Source: Strongyloides papillosus (lineage: Eukaryota; Nematoda; Chromadorea; Rhabditida; Strongyloididae). Taken from it: 64,000 bases of DNA. The stretch lies in contig SRSI01000010.1 in assembly GCA_005656395.1 (NCBI GenBank), positions 124,001 through 188,000 on the forward strand, read 5' to 3'. The notes under the pieces were generated by a model. That model saw only the letters and a program-made list of their open reading frames with translations. It was not told where the DNA came from and did no database searches. The position numbers were made by a program, and so were the translations under genes. Below, in pieces: positions 37,040-48,352 of this stretch; within the stretch, counting starts at the first letter, position 1; each line of letters begins with the position of its first letter.

Positions 37040-37559
37040 TATATATGTCTTTTGTTAAAAGTTCTCTCAAAATATTTTAAAAATTATGTATATATATATA
37101 GTAATAATAATAGAAAAACAAGTATGACTTTTTATTAAAAAAATAATATTTAAAAAAATAATTACATATATATTTTTATTATTATCGTTTTCCTATCCAG
37201 ACAATAACAATTTGCAGTTTTTCAGACTTCGAAGCATCATTCTTGAAGAAGGTTGTCATGGTAGCAATAAGAACAGTTATGAAATAAGGAGAAAAAACGA
37301 AATTACTCTGCATGGGTAATACTGTTTGTTTTACATAAACCTTATTGTATAATGAAGAATGGATATATACATAGAATTTCAATTAACCATATTTCATATA
37401 TATTCACAAGTATACTGATGTTCCCTACCCTCTATATACATACTTATAAATATAAATGTGCACAGGATATGTGTTAATACCATTTAAAATAGATAATTAA
37501 TAAACTTATAACATATATATTATATAATAATTAATAATATTAACCAATGTACAATATAA
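37040..37559. other. Intergenic spacer
   Basis: About 520 AT-rich bases between two minus-strand genes: KATNIP promoter and CSRNP 3' UTR. Short TA repeat at about 37089-37099. No coding signal. Confidence 0.45.
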
Positions 37560-38767
37560 TTAGGATTGATTAGCTATAAGAGAAGGCATCTTTGAAAAGT
37601 GACATAACTCATTATCACCTTCATCATTGCATTGAACCTTAGAATCAAACAAAAAATCATGGGCAGATATCTGAAGTTCAAATGACATTTGCTTCGGTGG
37701 GGTATACAAAGGCTCTTTAATTGGTGATTGTTTGAGTTGAAGCATTTTAAGAGCATATTCCCTAGTCAAATTTTGAAGTTTTTCTGATAATTCTTTCTTT
37801 TTATCTTCATCATAACATTCTTCTATTTCATTTGAAAGAATTTCCTTTTCTTTAATAAAATCGTAGTGGCAACGAACAACATCCTCCTTGTATTCAACAA
37901 TTCCTTCTGGGTTACGGCATTTTTCTTTACTACAACTACATGTTGGGTTACCATATACATCTATATAACACTGTATACCATTAATAGAACACGTACATGT
38001 CATAGGTGAACAAATACCATCCACACAATCACATCCAATAGATTTCCTATTTTCACGTATTGTATGTGTGTCCTTCTCATCTTCTTCATCAATTTCAACC
38101 TTTAGACCTTCAAATATATTCCTTCTAACATTTGAGGGCATCCTAATAAATGATTTTGTGTCTGTTGTATACCTCCTCATTTCATCATCAGCAATTCTTT
38201 TATCAATACTGTTTGAATCAGAATAATCATCACCATCACATATTACAGATGTCGTTATTCTCCTTCGTGTTCTCGAGGTTTTCAATTCGCTTTGTGTTGC
38301 TGAGAATCTCTGCCACCTTTGCTTATTAAGTTTAGCTTTATGCCTTCTCATATAATTTTCAAAAGACTTAAAATCTTTGAACTCTGACACACCGCAATCT
38401 TTCTGACCCATACCTAAAGGTAAACCACCGAATGTTGGAATTGAGCATTTTCCTTGTGTCCTTTCAAACCAAAACACAACAAGTTTTGAAAAAGTAACAC
38501 GTTTCTCAATTTTAGGAGATTTATTAGGTGTTTGAAATGTTTTAGTTGATGAATCATCATCATTATTTAGTCGTCTAAAATTTTAAAATACCATGGTAAT
38601 AAGAAAATGATAGTTAAAAAGTAGAAAATTTACCTCTTTAAGCAACTTTTTCCCGGAATATTATTAATACTCATCCTATCAACACTAACCAACAAATCAT
38701 TTAGAATATTTTTGATTTCTGACTGAGCGGAAGAATTCACAATAATATCCTCCGCAAAAGACATCAT
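37560..38767 (-). CDS. CSRNP-like cysteine/serine-rich nuclear protein
   Basis: CSRNP (AXUD1) proteins are nuclear, DNA-binding regulators of transcription. Exons 38767-38634 and 38574-37560, 382 aa. The family's hallmark is present in order: KRVTFSKLVVFWFERTQG near residue 69, the GGLPLGMG motif, and a Cys-rich core (CDCVDGICSPMTCTCS, then IQCYIDVYGNPTCSCS, KCRNPEG) at about 220-275. The KRVTF at 69-73 matches the consensus of a PP1-docking motif (RVxF). A Tyr/Glu-rich helix and a C-terminal acidic region follow. Two adjacent ATGs (38767, 38764) are possible starts. Divergent from U2AF35. Confidence 0.9.
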
Positions 38768-39500
38768 TTTATTTTATTATTATTTTAACTCAAAGTGCAA
38801 TGTAAATTACAAAATAGTTAAAGATAGATAATATTGTATAAAAATATGACACCACGGGTAAATATTTGAATTTTATATAGTAGTAAAAAATAGTAATCTT
38901 ATGGGAATGAGAAAAAAAAGTAGTAGAAATACGTATTTTCCCTCTTTTAGTTCTTCTTCTTTAATATCTTCTCTAAAAAACCAATAATAAGATGAATAAA
39001 AGTGCAATATTACTCAGAGTGAGAATTACAAATTGATCATTAAATAATAGTTATGTACTGTTATTTTTACGCATATACTCTTTATTTCGCTTTTTCGTTT
39101 TATGACATTCTTTCTGGAATAATGTTTATTTACTTTGTTTCTGTTTTTTTCTAGTTTCTTTCTACTTTTTTGTAGTTGAATGTTAATTGTTATTTTTTGA
39201 TAGCTCCATCTCATTTTTTTATAATGTATTATGTTGTTTTGAAAAAAAATATACGGGGGAATATTTATTTTGATAGTGTTGTTGCATAACAAATATTTAT
39301 TGATTTTAGATTTATTACTTTCATTATTTTATGAAATATATTTTATACACTGAACTAGATATAACTTCAATATAGTGTATGGAAATCTTTTTATCAAATG
39401 TTTACACTTTCTTTCTTTTATGATATCACATTATATATTTAATTTTTATATGAGTATAAACATATATATTATTTCAGGTTCTCTTACATATTTTAATAAT
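38768..39500. promoter_or_regulatory. Divergent intergenic region of CSRNP and uaf-2
   Basis: About 730 AT-rich bases between divergent starts. An acceptor-like TATTTCAG just upstream of the uaf-2 ATG (at about 39471-39478) suggests a trans-splice site. An 88-codon minus-strand frame here is AT-driven and not supported. Confidence 0.4.
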
Positions 39501-40316
39501 ATGTCTTCTAATCATGCTGGTGCTGAATATTTAGCCTCAATCTATGGAACAGAAAAAGACAAGGTTTGTTTCGTTATTATTTATTGATTTATACTTTTTT
39601 AAATTATATTTTAGGTTAATTGCTCATTTTATTTTAAAATTGGGGCTTGTAGACATGGCGATAAATGTTCGAGAATTCACAATATGCCATCTTTTTCACA
39701 AACTGTATTATTGAGGAATTTATATCACGATCCAAATTTGGATATGAGAAAAGCTGATGTATATGCTAAAGTAATTAACCATATTTATATATTTTATAAT
39801 TCTTATTTAATTTTTTTCTCAATATTTTAGGTTGGGCAGATGACACCCGAAGAACAAAGAGAATTTGATGAATTTTATGCTGAAATTTTTGAGGAATGTG
39901 AAGAAAAGTATGGAAAAATTGAGGAAATGAACGTATGTGATAACATTGGAGAGCATATGATCGGGAATGTTTACATCAAATTCGAGCGTGAAGAGGATGC
40001 TGAGAAGTGTGTTAATGCATTAAAAGATCGTTGGTTTAATGGTGAGCCTATCTATCCTGAACTTTCACCTGTAACAGACTTCCGAGAAGGGTGTTGTAGG
40101 CAATATGAACAAGGAGGTTGTACCAAGGGAGCCTTTTGTAATTTTATGCACTTAAAACCTATTTCAAGGGATCTTCATAGGCGACTGTATGGGAGACGTT
40201 CTTCGCCTTTGAGAAATAGAGGAAGATATGGAAGTGATAGAGATCGTAGCTCAAGAAGACGTGATAGAGATCGTGAACGTGACCGCGATCGTGATCACTA
40301 TAGATCACATCGTTAG
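39501..40316 (+). CDS. uaf-2: U2AF 35-kDa splicing factor small subunit
   Basis: Recognises the AG of the 3' splice site with U2AF65. Exons 39501-39563, 39615-39770 and 39831-40316, 234 aa. CCCH zinc finger 1 (C24, C33, C39, H43; NCSFYFKIGACRHGDKCSRIH), a U2AF-homology RRM (NVYIKFEREEDAEK), CCCH finger 2 (CCRQYEQGGC...FCNFMH) followed by LKPISRDLHRRLYGRR, and a compact RS-like tail of SRRRDRDRERDRDRD repeats (shorter than vertebrate). All canonical residues I can check are present. Relevant to the very short introns and TTTTAG or TTTCAG acceptors seen across this window. Confidence 0.97.
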
Positions 40317-41993
40317 CTTGTATTTTATTTGTATTGTTTTTATTTATTTTTTTCTAATAATTGTTTTACTTGCTTTATTTTAAGAAAGGGGAAAAGCATG
40401 CGCTTTATCTTTTCAGGGGTTAAATTTAATCATTGTAAATAAATATTTCATTTGAATGGTATAATAGCAAAATTGAATATATCAAAATTATTTAAGGTGT
40501 TTAACAGTTAATAAGTTTTTTCGAAGTTTATTTCAGTACTTTTTGAGTCTATCATATACTGATTCTTAAATTATATAGTAGTATATAAGAAGAGTGTAAA
40601 AATAATTGACGTTAATTTATGATATTGTAGACTTTCTGGTTATGTAGTGTGTAGTTTTACTTTTGTTTGTCGGAAGTTATTTGTGTTTATGTTGTTGTGT
40701 ACATTTTGACTTAGATTTTTATGTATGACTGCTTGTTATGGTAAAATATTATCTAAAAAATTGAAGAAGTATGTCAACCATCTAAATAATACCATTTGAA
40801 GGGTATCTTAAATTTAATTTTTTATTCATGAATGATTTTTTGGTTAACTTTAATAGTACTTTTGAGAAGTGTAAAATGAATTTGTAAAGTAATTTTGTAG
40901 TGTTATTTATTTAGTTATTATCTATCAATTCAAATAATTATTTATAAATACTTGTATGTTCTATATTAATTCTAGGAGTGTATTTATTTAACAATTTGTT
41001 GGTTATAAAAAAATTGAAGAAAAATTAGCACAATATTGTGAAGTTTCTAAAGCTGTGCTTTTTATTTTTTAAGTATTAATGAAGTTGAATTACACATTCC
41101 ATTTAAAATATGCAATACTTGCCTAGAAAATATTAATAAGGTATATAATATCAATGAAAGAATACTTTATATTATCTTTTAAAAAGTAAGTTATGCTATC
41201 ATTATAATTACATCAAACTAATATAAAAATAATTTTAGATAACTGATACAACTATACAGTTTTATGGCTTAAAAATTACAAAGTTCAAGTAAAATAGATA
41301 CTAATTAAATACAGTATCAAAAATTTTTTTGTCCACTATATATATTTGGTATACATATCATATATTATCTTTATAAGGACATAAATTATCTGTCCTTGAT
41401 AAAATTTTATCTTCAGTACAATTAGGAAAAAGTTGTTGGTACGAATAGAAAAAAATCATCGTCATTCTGAAGAGTTGAACAAACCTGATTTTCAATTTAT
41501 ATAGATTTTCATTCCTTATCATTTTCTTTAGTTTTTCTTTCATTATCTGCCATTATATAACAATTTATTCTGCTGATTTTTATCAGTATTATCACTTCAG
41601 AAATATTTAGTAATAACATTAAGCATAATATTTTTAATTATAATATCATTAAAATTTTACCAACAGAAAATTGAATGTTCATAAAATGTAAACTATAAAT
41701 CAGGTTCTTTAATATATATTCCTGTCCTTGACATGTGCATTTTTGATACTTTCATCAATTAAATGCTTATTTTCAGTCAAAAAAATGTTTGTCTGCTAAT
41801 TATTTACATTACCGATTTTATTAAAATACCTTTTTACATTCAAACCTCATGTTATCATACTTATGTTTTTTTTACTTTTATTGGCTTATCGCTATCATCT
41901 TATCATTTAGTAATTGCATAGTCCTATATTATAAAAAGCCATTTTATTTTCAGATTTATCATTATTTTCACTAAAACTATCCTTAACCGTACA
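40317..41993. other. Intergenic region, no gene seen
   Basis: 1.7 kb, AT-rich. The 3' UTR of uaf-2 includes an AATAAA at about 40438-40443. No supported frame, RNA gene or repeat; the rest is homopolymer-rich. Confidence 0.45.
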
Positions 41994-43054
41994 ATGGAAT
42001 ATTTGCTAAAAAATCCTAATGTCCATATTCGTGACAAAGCAGCTGTTGCTAGAAAACTAACTCGTATGTCTCATGATGGAAGAAACGGACTAATGGTTAT
42101 CTCTGATTTTGATTTTACTTTATCAAAATATTGTGATAAAGAAGGAAACAGGTGCTGGGCAACACATGGAGTTTTTGATAGTGGTGCAAAAAAAGTTTAC
42201 CCGGATTTGGCTGAAAAGCTTCAACGCTTAAAAGAAAAATATATAAAGATTGAATTTTGTCCAACATTAACAAGTGAAGAAAAGTCCCCTTATATGGTAA
42301 CTTGGTGGAATTCGTCACATGATGAAATTTTGAAAACACAATTTACCTACGAATTGATTGAATCATTTATTAAAGAATCAAAAATCGAACTTAGAGAAGG
42401 TTGTGTTGATTTCATTGAAAACTTAAATACAAATAAAGTTCCATTAATTGTTTTTTCAGCAGGAATAGGAAATATTATTGAAATTTATCTAAAACAAATA
42501 TTTAAAGAAGTACCAAAAAATATACATATAATCTCAAATATGATGGAATTTAATGAGGAAAATGTTGCTGTTAAATTTTCAGAACCCTTGATACATACTT
42601 TCTGTAAAAATTCGACTGTTATCAGAAAAGAACAATCATTCTTTCATAAAGTAAGCAATAGAAGCAACATTCTTCTTCTCGGTGACTCTTTAGGAGGTTA
42701 GTTGATAATAATGAAAATAAGTTTTAAATAAATATCAATTTAGATTTAACTATGGATGCCGGTGTTGAAAATGAAGGAGTTGCACTAAAGATTGGATTTT
42801 TGAATTTTGATTTCCAAAACTTACTTCCAAAATACTTAGAAGGATATGATATTGTTATCGTAAACGATCAATCTATGAATGTACCAGATCATATTATAAA
42901 TGTTATAGAAGAGCAATCTATTATTTCCCTTCCAGTTATTAATCCACTTATCTCTATCAGCGATACATGTCATTCTTCTGCTGATTCATCATGTAAAACG
43001 GATTCGGATAAGGTTAATCAAACACAAACAATTACGGCATCCTCCAACGTTTAA
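41994..43054 (+). CDS. Cytosolic pyrimidine 5'-nucleotidase (NT5C3 family)
   Basis: HAD-superfamily phosphatase that dephosphorylates pyrimidine nucleoside monophosphates (UMP, CMP). Exons 41994-42696 and 42744-43054, 337 aa. HAD motif I SDFDFTLS with nucleophile D38 and D40; motif II in IVFSAGIGN; motif IV GDSLGDLTM formed exactly across the intron. Other NT5C3 signatures: [12 protein letters not shown]. The last ~30 residues are Ser/Asp-rich and variable. The donor is GTTAGT, weaker than average. Length is close to the family norm. Low-level variation only; no key residue appears lost. Confidence 0.95.
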
Positions 43055-43711
43055 ATGCTTTAAATTTTTTTAGTTACACAATGTATATCTATCTTTGAAG
43101 TACTTAAAATTACCAGTGTTATATACCATAAGTTAGCAGCCAATTAATATTCAATTCATTTTTATGTCTAACAGAATTATATTTTTGTGTATTTATGTTT
43201 TTATAAATAAAAATTACTTTATTTTTTAAAAGGACAATTTTTTTACCCAAAATTATTGCTCAAATATTTTTTTAAAAAATTTTATAAAACAAGAAAAAAA
43301 TATAAAATATACCATGAATGTTACAAGAATTTTGACAAAACAATAATACCATTATTTAAAAATTAATGACTTTTAAATTTATTTATGAGGAGAAATAAAA
43401 TTTTTTGTATTTTATTCTTTGATCTAAACTAATTAACACTTAATGGTTTTTGGATAGTATTAGTTCCATCATTAAAAACAGTCACAAATCGGGTAAAGTT
43501 ATTAAAAGTTCCGACGAATAGATTATACTAAAACACTATTTTCACATGCACTTGTTTTATTAATATGATTGTATAACATTTATGTAAAACACAACTTAAT
43601 ATCATTTTTTATTCTAATTTTCTTCATGTTTATGCAAGTTCGTACTTTTTATTTTTCAATTTAGTTAACTTTATCTGTTATATTTTATCATTTATTTAGT
43701 AATAAGAAATT
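43055..43711. other. Intergenic region, no gene seen
   Basis: About 660 AT-rich bases with 3' UTR and promoter expected; nothing else seen. Confidence 0.45.
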
Positions 43712-45291
43712 ATGAATTCAGAAGATAATGATATAGATAAACTTTTTAAAAAATTTAACATTAATGTTATCTTTAAAAACAACAACGCTCTCAAAAATGA
43801 ATCTTTATTTGCAAAAACCAATGTCATAAAAACCAACTACGTTGAAACATTTAATAATGATAAACTAATAAAGGGTAGTATATATCCCTCTAGTGTCAAT
43901 TATGGAAAAGATGGTAAAAAATTTATAAATCAACCAATACGTGTTAAGTGTAGTGATCAGGTAAGTTGAGTATTAATTATTAGTTAAAAAGAATATGTAT
44001 CGTCCAGTTCATTTTTTTAAACACATCCTATCTTCCAATATCATTACACTCTCTACTCACATGAATTATACCTTCTATATAATTGTACTTTTAAAATCGA
44101 ATATTATAAGCATCTAATCTCAATGAGAGACTTATCTTATAATATGTTAACAACGCATGCATACATAACTATCACTATTACCCTCAGTCTTAAAGTTATC
44201 GGTTATTGCATATATACATACCAATCTATTTTTGTACTACGAATATATTTTTGGCGCCCCACCTAATGATATGTATGAATGATAGATTAATTCATTATTA
44301 TATTATTTCATTAATGGACTGCCTTATCTCTCAAAAGTGTTCCCTTACATTAATTAATACATTTAATATATAAATATGCTTTTTATATTCCACAATTTTT
44401 ACTAAAATCATCTACCTTATTTTAGAAAATGGCTGGAGTTGTAAAACACAATATTCCCTGTCCTCCTGCCCAAGCAATTTCATATACTAATTTTCATATT
44501 GAAACATCTATTGAAGTAGTTAGTAATAGAGTATTTGTTGGTGGTTTAACAGAAAATGTAAGTTTATCTCATGAGATATGTGTAGATTATTTATGTATAT
44601 TTTTTTTAAGATTGTAGAAGAGGATCTAAATAACTTTTTTCAAAGATATGGAAAAATTCAAAATTCAAGAATTATAAAAAACAGTAACAACTTGTCAAAA
44701 GGATATGGTTTTGTCACCTTTGTAGATGAAGCATCTGCCACTAGAGTCAAGGATTTAGCTACAAGTGATCCAGATTCATTTTGTATACAAAATTGTAGGA
44801 TCACTGTTAAGGATGCTCGTAAAAAGGGAATTACTAAACGTGTTACTCATTGTGCTTTTCCAAATTTCCAAGTCCCATCATTAATTGAAAATTCAAGTCA
44901 AGGTATCTCTCAACAAGTTTACCAGAACGGCGAGTACCAACCGCCACTTTCTTTACAAAATGATGGATCAGTTGCAATTCAAACCGGTTCACACCAGCAA
45001 TTTTTAACTCCACCTCAAACACCAACAAATTTCACGCCATCTCCTCCACCTTCAACGTTTGCTCCACCATTTGGATATTATCAATATCCTTACCAATATC
45101 CCTACAATCCTTACTATCAAGTAAATCACCCACCTTATCAAATATACCAATATACCCATGTTTCTCATCCGCAAAATCATTCGTACAATTTGGATGACAC
45201 AACCACTGGAGAATATAGAGGCGACTACAATGGTGAATTTCAACAAACGCCAATTGTAACGATTGAATCGGATAGTGAAGAAAACAGTTAA
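43712..45291 (+). CDS. daz-1: DAZ/Boule-family germline RNA-binding protein
   Basis: RRM protein that controls translation in germ cells. Exons 43712-43960, 44426-44557 and 44611-45291, all phase 0, 353 aa. The RRM has RNP2 VFVGGL (119-124) and RNP1 KGYGFVTF (157-164), with the long loop carrying TSDPDSFCIQNC and VKDARKKG after it, in the DAZ pattern. The C-terminal half is Pro/Gln/Tyr-rich (FGYYQYPYQYPYNPYYQ), like the low-complexity DAZ-repeat region, ending in acidic ESDSEENS. Exon 1 is novel and Asn/Lys-rich; ATG 44429 in exon 2 could be an alternative start. Intron 1 is long here (465 nt). The family assignment is firm; germline role is from relatives. Confidence 0.9.
44250..44257 (+). 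promoter_or_regulatory. E2F-type site in daz intron 1
   Basis: TTTGGCGC exactly matches the E2F consensus TTTSSCGC and sits in the GC-rich run TTTTTGGCGCCCC inside an AT-rich intron, about 180 bases upstream of an in-frame ATG at 44429. Binding is an inference from the motif. Confidence 0.35.
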
Positions 45292-45613
45292 ATAACTTTA
45301 ATCTCTCATTGTTGACAATAGTAATAATTAATTTTTACCCAGCATTTTTTAATATTTTTAACATATGTTTTTCTTTCTGAGATAGCACATAATAAAGAAT
45401 TACTTTAGGCGGTTTTTTTTGTATTTTACTTTGGAATAAAGGTACTTAATTGTGAAGTCATATTTTTGGTCTTGTAATCATATTTATTTAGTTAATTTTA
45501 AATAACTAACATAGCAATTCCAATTTTAAAGATTGTGTCTGGGAAAGATTATCATCATTTTAAGAAGCTTTTCAAGATAGGTGTTTAATCACATAGTGTT
45601 ATATTATTTTATA
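45292..45613. other. Spacer between daz and mre-11
   Basis: About 320 AT-rich bases between two same-strand genes; 3' UTR and leader. Nothing else seen. Confidence 0.45.
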
Positions 45614-47274
45614 ATGAGAGAAGAAGATACTATTACCATTACTTTGGCATCAGACGTTCATGTTGGGTACGGAGAAAAAAAGCCAGGTAGAAAAGATGAT
45701 TCCTTGCGAACATTTGAAGAAGTTCTTGATAATGCTAGGATGACAGACTCGGATTGTATTCTTCTAGGTAATTACCTGTATCTATTTTCTTTAAAATTCA
45801 AAAATTTTTTTTAGGTGGTGACTTATTTCATGAAAGTAATCCGACTAGAGAGATGCAAGTTGCAGTGGCGCGTTTATTGAGGAAATATTGTCTGGATTCA
45901 CAAAAAACATGTCCTCTGGAATTCCTCTCAAGTCCAGTAGATAATTTTGACCACTCAGATTTTCCAGTTGTTAATTATCTGGACAAAAATCTTGCTGTTT
46001 CATTGCCAATCTTTACAATTCATGGTAATCACGATGATGTTGCTGGAAATGGGCTTACAGCATTAGATCTTTTCCATGAAGTTGGCCTTCTCAATTTATT
46101 CGGTAAATTCAGGGATATCGACAACATTGTTATTAATCCGATACTTATTAAGAAGGGTGATACTAGAGTTGCTATTTATGGAATTGGTAGTCAACGAGAT
46201 GATAGATTGCATAGAGCTTTTAAAGAAGGTAGAGTTATTTTCAAGAGGCCTAGAGATGGCAATAGTTGGTTCAATATTCTTGTACTACATCAAAATAGAC
46301 CAAGAAGAAATTTTACTAGAAGAACAGGTGGATATATACCAGATGAATTTATCCCAAGTTTTATAAATTTCGTTGTCTGGGGTCATGAACATGCATCTAA
46401 ACCGGAACCTGAACTAGTTGAAAGAACCACAAATGGAATTCATCACCGTTTCCACATACTACAACCAGGTAGTACGGTAGCAACGTCTTTGTGTGACGAT
46501 GAATGTGGCGAGAAATATTGTTTCCTTTTAGCTATTAATGGAACTGAATTCGTCACAACACCAATTCGTCTTGAAACAGTAAGACAGATGATGATCGATG
46601 ATATGGTTTTGGATGTTTTTCCTGATAGAGCGAAATTTGCTAAAACAACTGTCAGACCGAAAAATGCCCCCGATGAGAAACTGATTAAAAATAAGATTCA
46701 ACAAATGTTGGAAATTTTATCTTCCTCAAGAACAGAAAAACAACCTAAACTTCCATTGATAAGACTTAAAATTACATATCAGGATGCTTTTGTCGGTTTG
46801 CCACCAATTAATCCTAAGAAGTTTGGCTTTTTATTCAAGGATTGTGTAGCTAATCCCGAGGATATGTTTGTAGTTAAAGTTATCAAACCGAAAGAGACGA
46901 ACCCGAACAAAGAAATAAAGGAAGAAATTAAGACATCAGATACATTTAGTGATGTATCACAAGTTGTCGAAAATTATTTTGTAAATGCTAAAGGTAGTGA
47001 AGGTTTGGAAATTATTACGGAGAAGTCACTTGGCGACGCTTTACTAGAGTATGGGATAACTGAAGGGACCATTGAAAGCGTTAATAAAGCTTTCACGAAA
47101 AGCATCAACGACCAAGTAGATATGTTATGCAAGGTTATAGATGAGAATAACACTACTATTCCTAATTATCAAAATCTAGTTGATATGGAAAAGAAATTTG
47201 AAGAAGATATTGCCGTTGTTAGGAAATTGAGACGGCAAAATGTTCCGGTCAATAAAAGTGAAGCACTACGATAA
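45614..47274 (+). CDS. mre-11: MRE11 double-strand-break repair nuclease (short C-terminus)
   Basis: Nuclease of the MRE11-RAD50 complex acting in meiotic and damage-induced break resection. Exons 45614-45767 and 45815-47274, 537 aa. Phosphoesterase motifs in order: SDVHVGYGE, GGDLFHESNP formed across the intron, HGNHDD and WGHEHAS, all with their metal-binding Asp/His residues. The cap region with RLETVRQM follows. The C-terminus stops after a charged coil (about residue 537), without the Arg/Gly-rich and DNA-binding tail that makes many animal MRE11s 650-730 aa. Frame and phase are clean, so the short end seems real unless a further exon lies undetected. Confidence 0.95.
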
Positions 47275-47623
47275 AATAATTCGAATAACTCTAAGGCTTA
47301 TTATATTGAGAATATATTATTGTTTACTAAATATTTTATAAAACAATATTGAATACACACAATACCACAATATTTGAATTTCTATGATGTGCAGGTTTTT
47401 TCTCATTTAAATTTCGAATGTCTTATATTGAAGATGGTTGGTAAAGTGCAATTTCATTTCTGGTACTAAACAATTACTAGTGTATTTTTTCCTTTTTTAT
47501 TATTTTATTGTAAATTTTGTAAATATATTTATTTCTGCTTAATAAATTATCGTTCCATTTTTAATTCTTTAAGATTGATGTTATTTTTTGAATTATTTTT
47601 AGGGTCATTTATTATTTGTCGAA
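47275..47623. other. Spacer between mre-11 and rps-3
   Basis: About 350 AT-rich bases; a TTTTTAG acceptor-like site about 20 bases before the rps-3 ATG suggests trans-splicing. Nothing else seen. Confidence 0.45.
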
Positions 47624-48352
47624 ATGGCAGCAGTTCAACCAATTAGTAAAAAGAAGAAGGCCGTTGCCGATGGAGTCTTTAAAGCTGAATTGAACAAATT
47701 CCTTACTAAAGAATTAGCCGAAGATGGTTACTCCGGAGTCGAGGTTCGCAAAGCTCCATCCCGTACCGAAATCATCATTATGGCTACACGTACAATCAAT
47801 GTTCTTGGAGAACGTGGACGTAGAATCCGTGAACTTACTTCTCTTGTTCAAAAGAGATTTGACATCCCAAAGGGACAAGTTGAACTTTATGCTGAAAAAG
47901 TAAACAAACGTGGTCTCTGCGCTGTTGCACAATGTGAATCTCTTCGTTACAAACTCATTGGAGGACTTGCTGTTCGTCGTGCTTGTTACGGAGTTATGCG
48001 TTTCGTTATGGAATCCGGAGCCCAAGGATGTGAAATTATTGTCTCTGGAAAACTTCGTGGTCAACGTGCTAAAGCTATGAAATTCTCTGATGGTATCATG
48101 ATCCACTCTGGTCAACCAGTCCGTGATTATTGTGTTTCTGCTATCAGACACGTTGAAATGAAGCAAGGTGTTATTGGAATTAAAGTTAAGATTATGCTTC
48201 CACACGATCCTGAAGGTAAATATGGACCAAAGAATCCACTTCCAGATCAAATCAGAATTGTTGAGCCAAAAGAAGAATTCTTCCCAGCTCAACCATACTC
48301 AGAACATAGACAAGAACCACCAGTTGCTGTTTATGAAAAAGAACAACAATAA
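47624..48352 (+). CDS. rps-3: 40S ribosomal protein S3 (uS3)
   Basis: Small-subunit ribosomal protein at the mRNA entry site. Intronless, 242 aa. KH-type core [35 protein letters not shown], and the S3 signature region with [17 protein letters not shown] and [19 protein letters not shown]-terminus is short and polar. Uses far more C-ending codons (ATC, GTC, AAG, CGT) than its neighbours, as expected for one of the most highly expressed genes. Confidence 0.98.
   Translation: MAAVQPISKKKKAVADGVFKAELNKFLTKELAEDGYSGVEVRKAPSRTEIIIMATRTINVLGERGRRIRELTSLVQKRFDIPKGQVELYAEKVNKRGLCAVAQCESLRYKLIGGLAVRRACYGVMRFVMESGAQGCEIIVSGKLRGQRAKAMKFSDGIMIHSGQPVRDYCVSAIRHVEMKQGVIGIKVKIMLPHDPEGKYGPKNPLPDQIRIVEPKEEFFPAQPYSEHRQEPPVAVYEKEQQ

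Noticed and set aside
39026..39292. 88-codon minus frame between CSRNP and uaf-2
   Set aside because: Low-complexity Lys/Asn/Ile composition typical of random AT-rich DNA.
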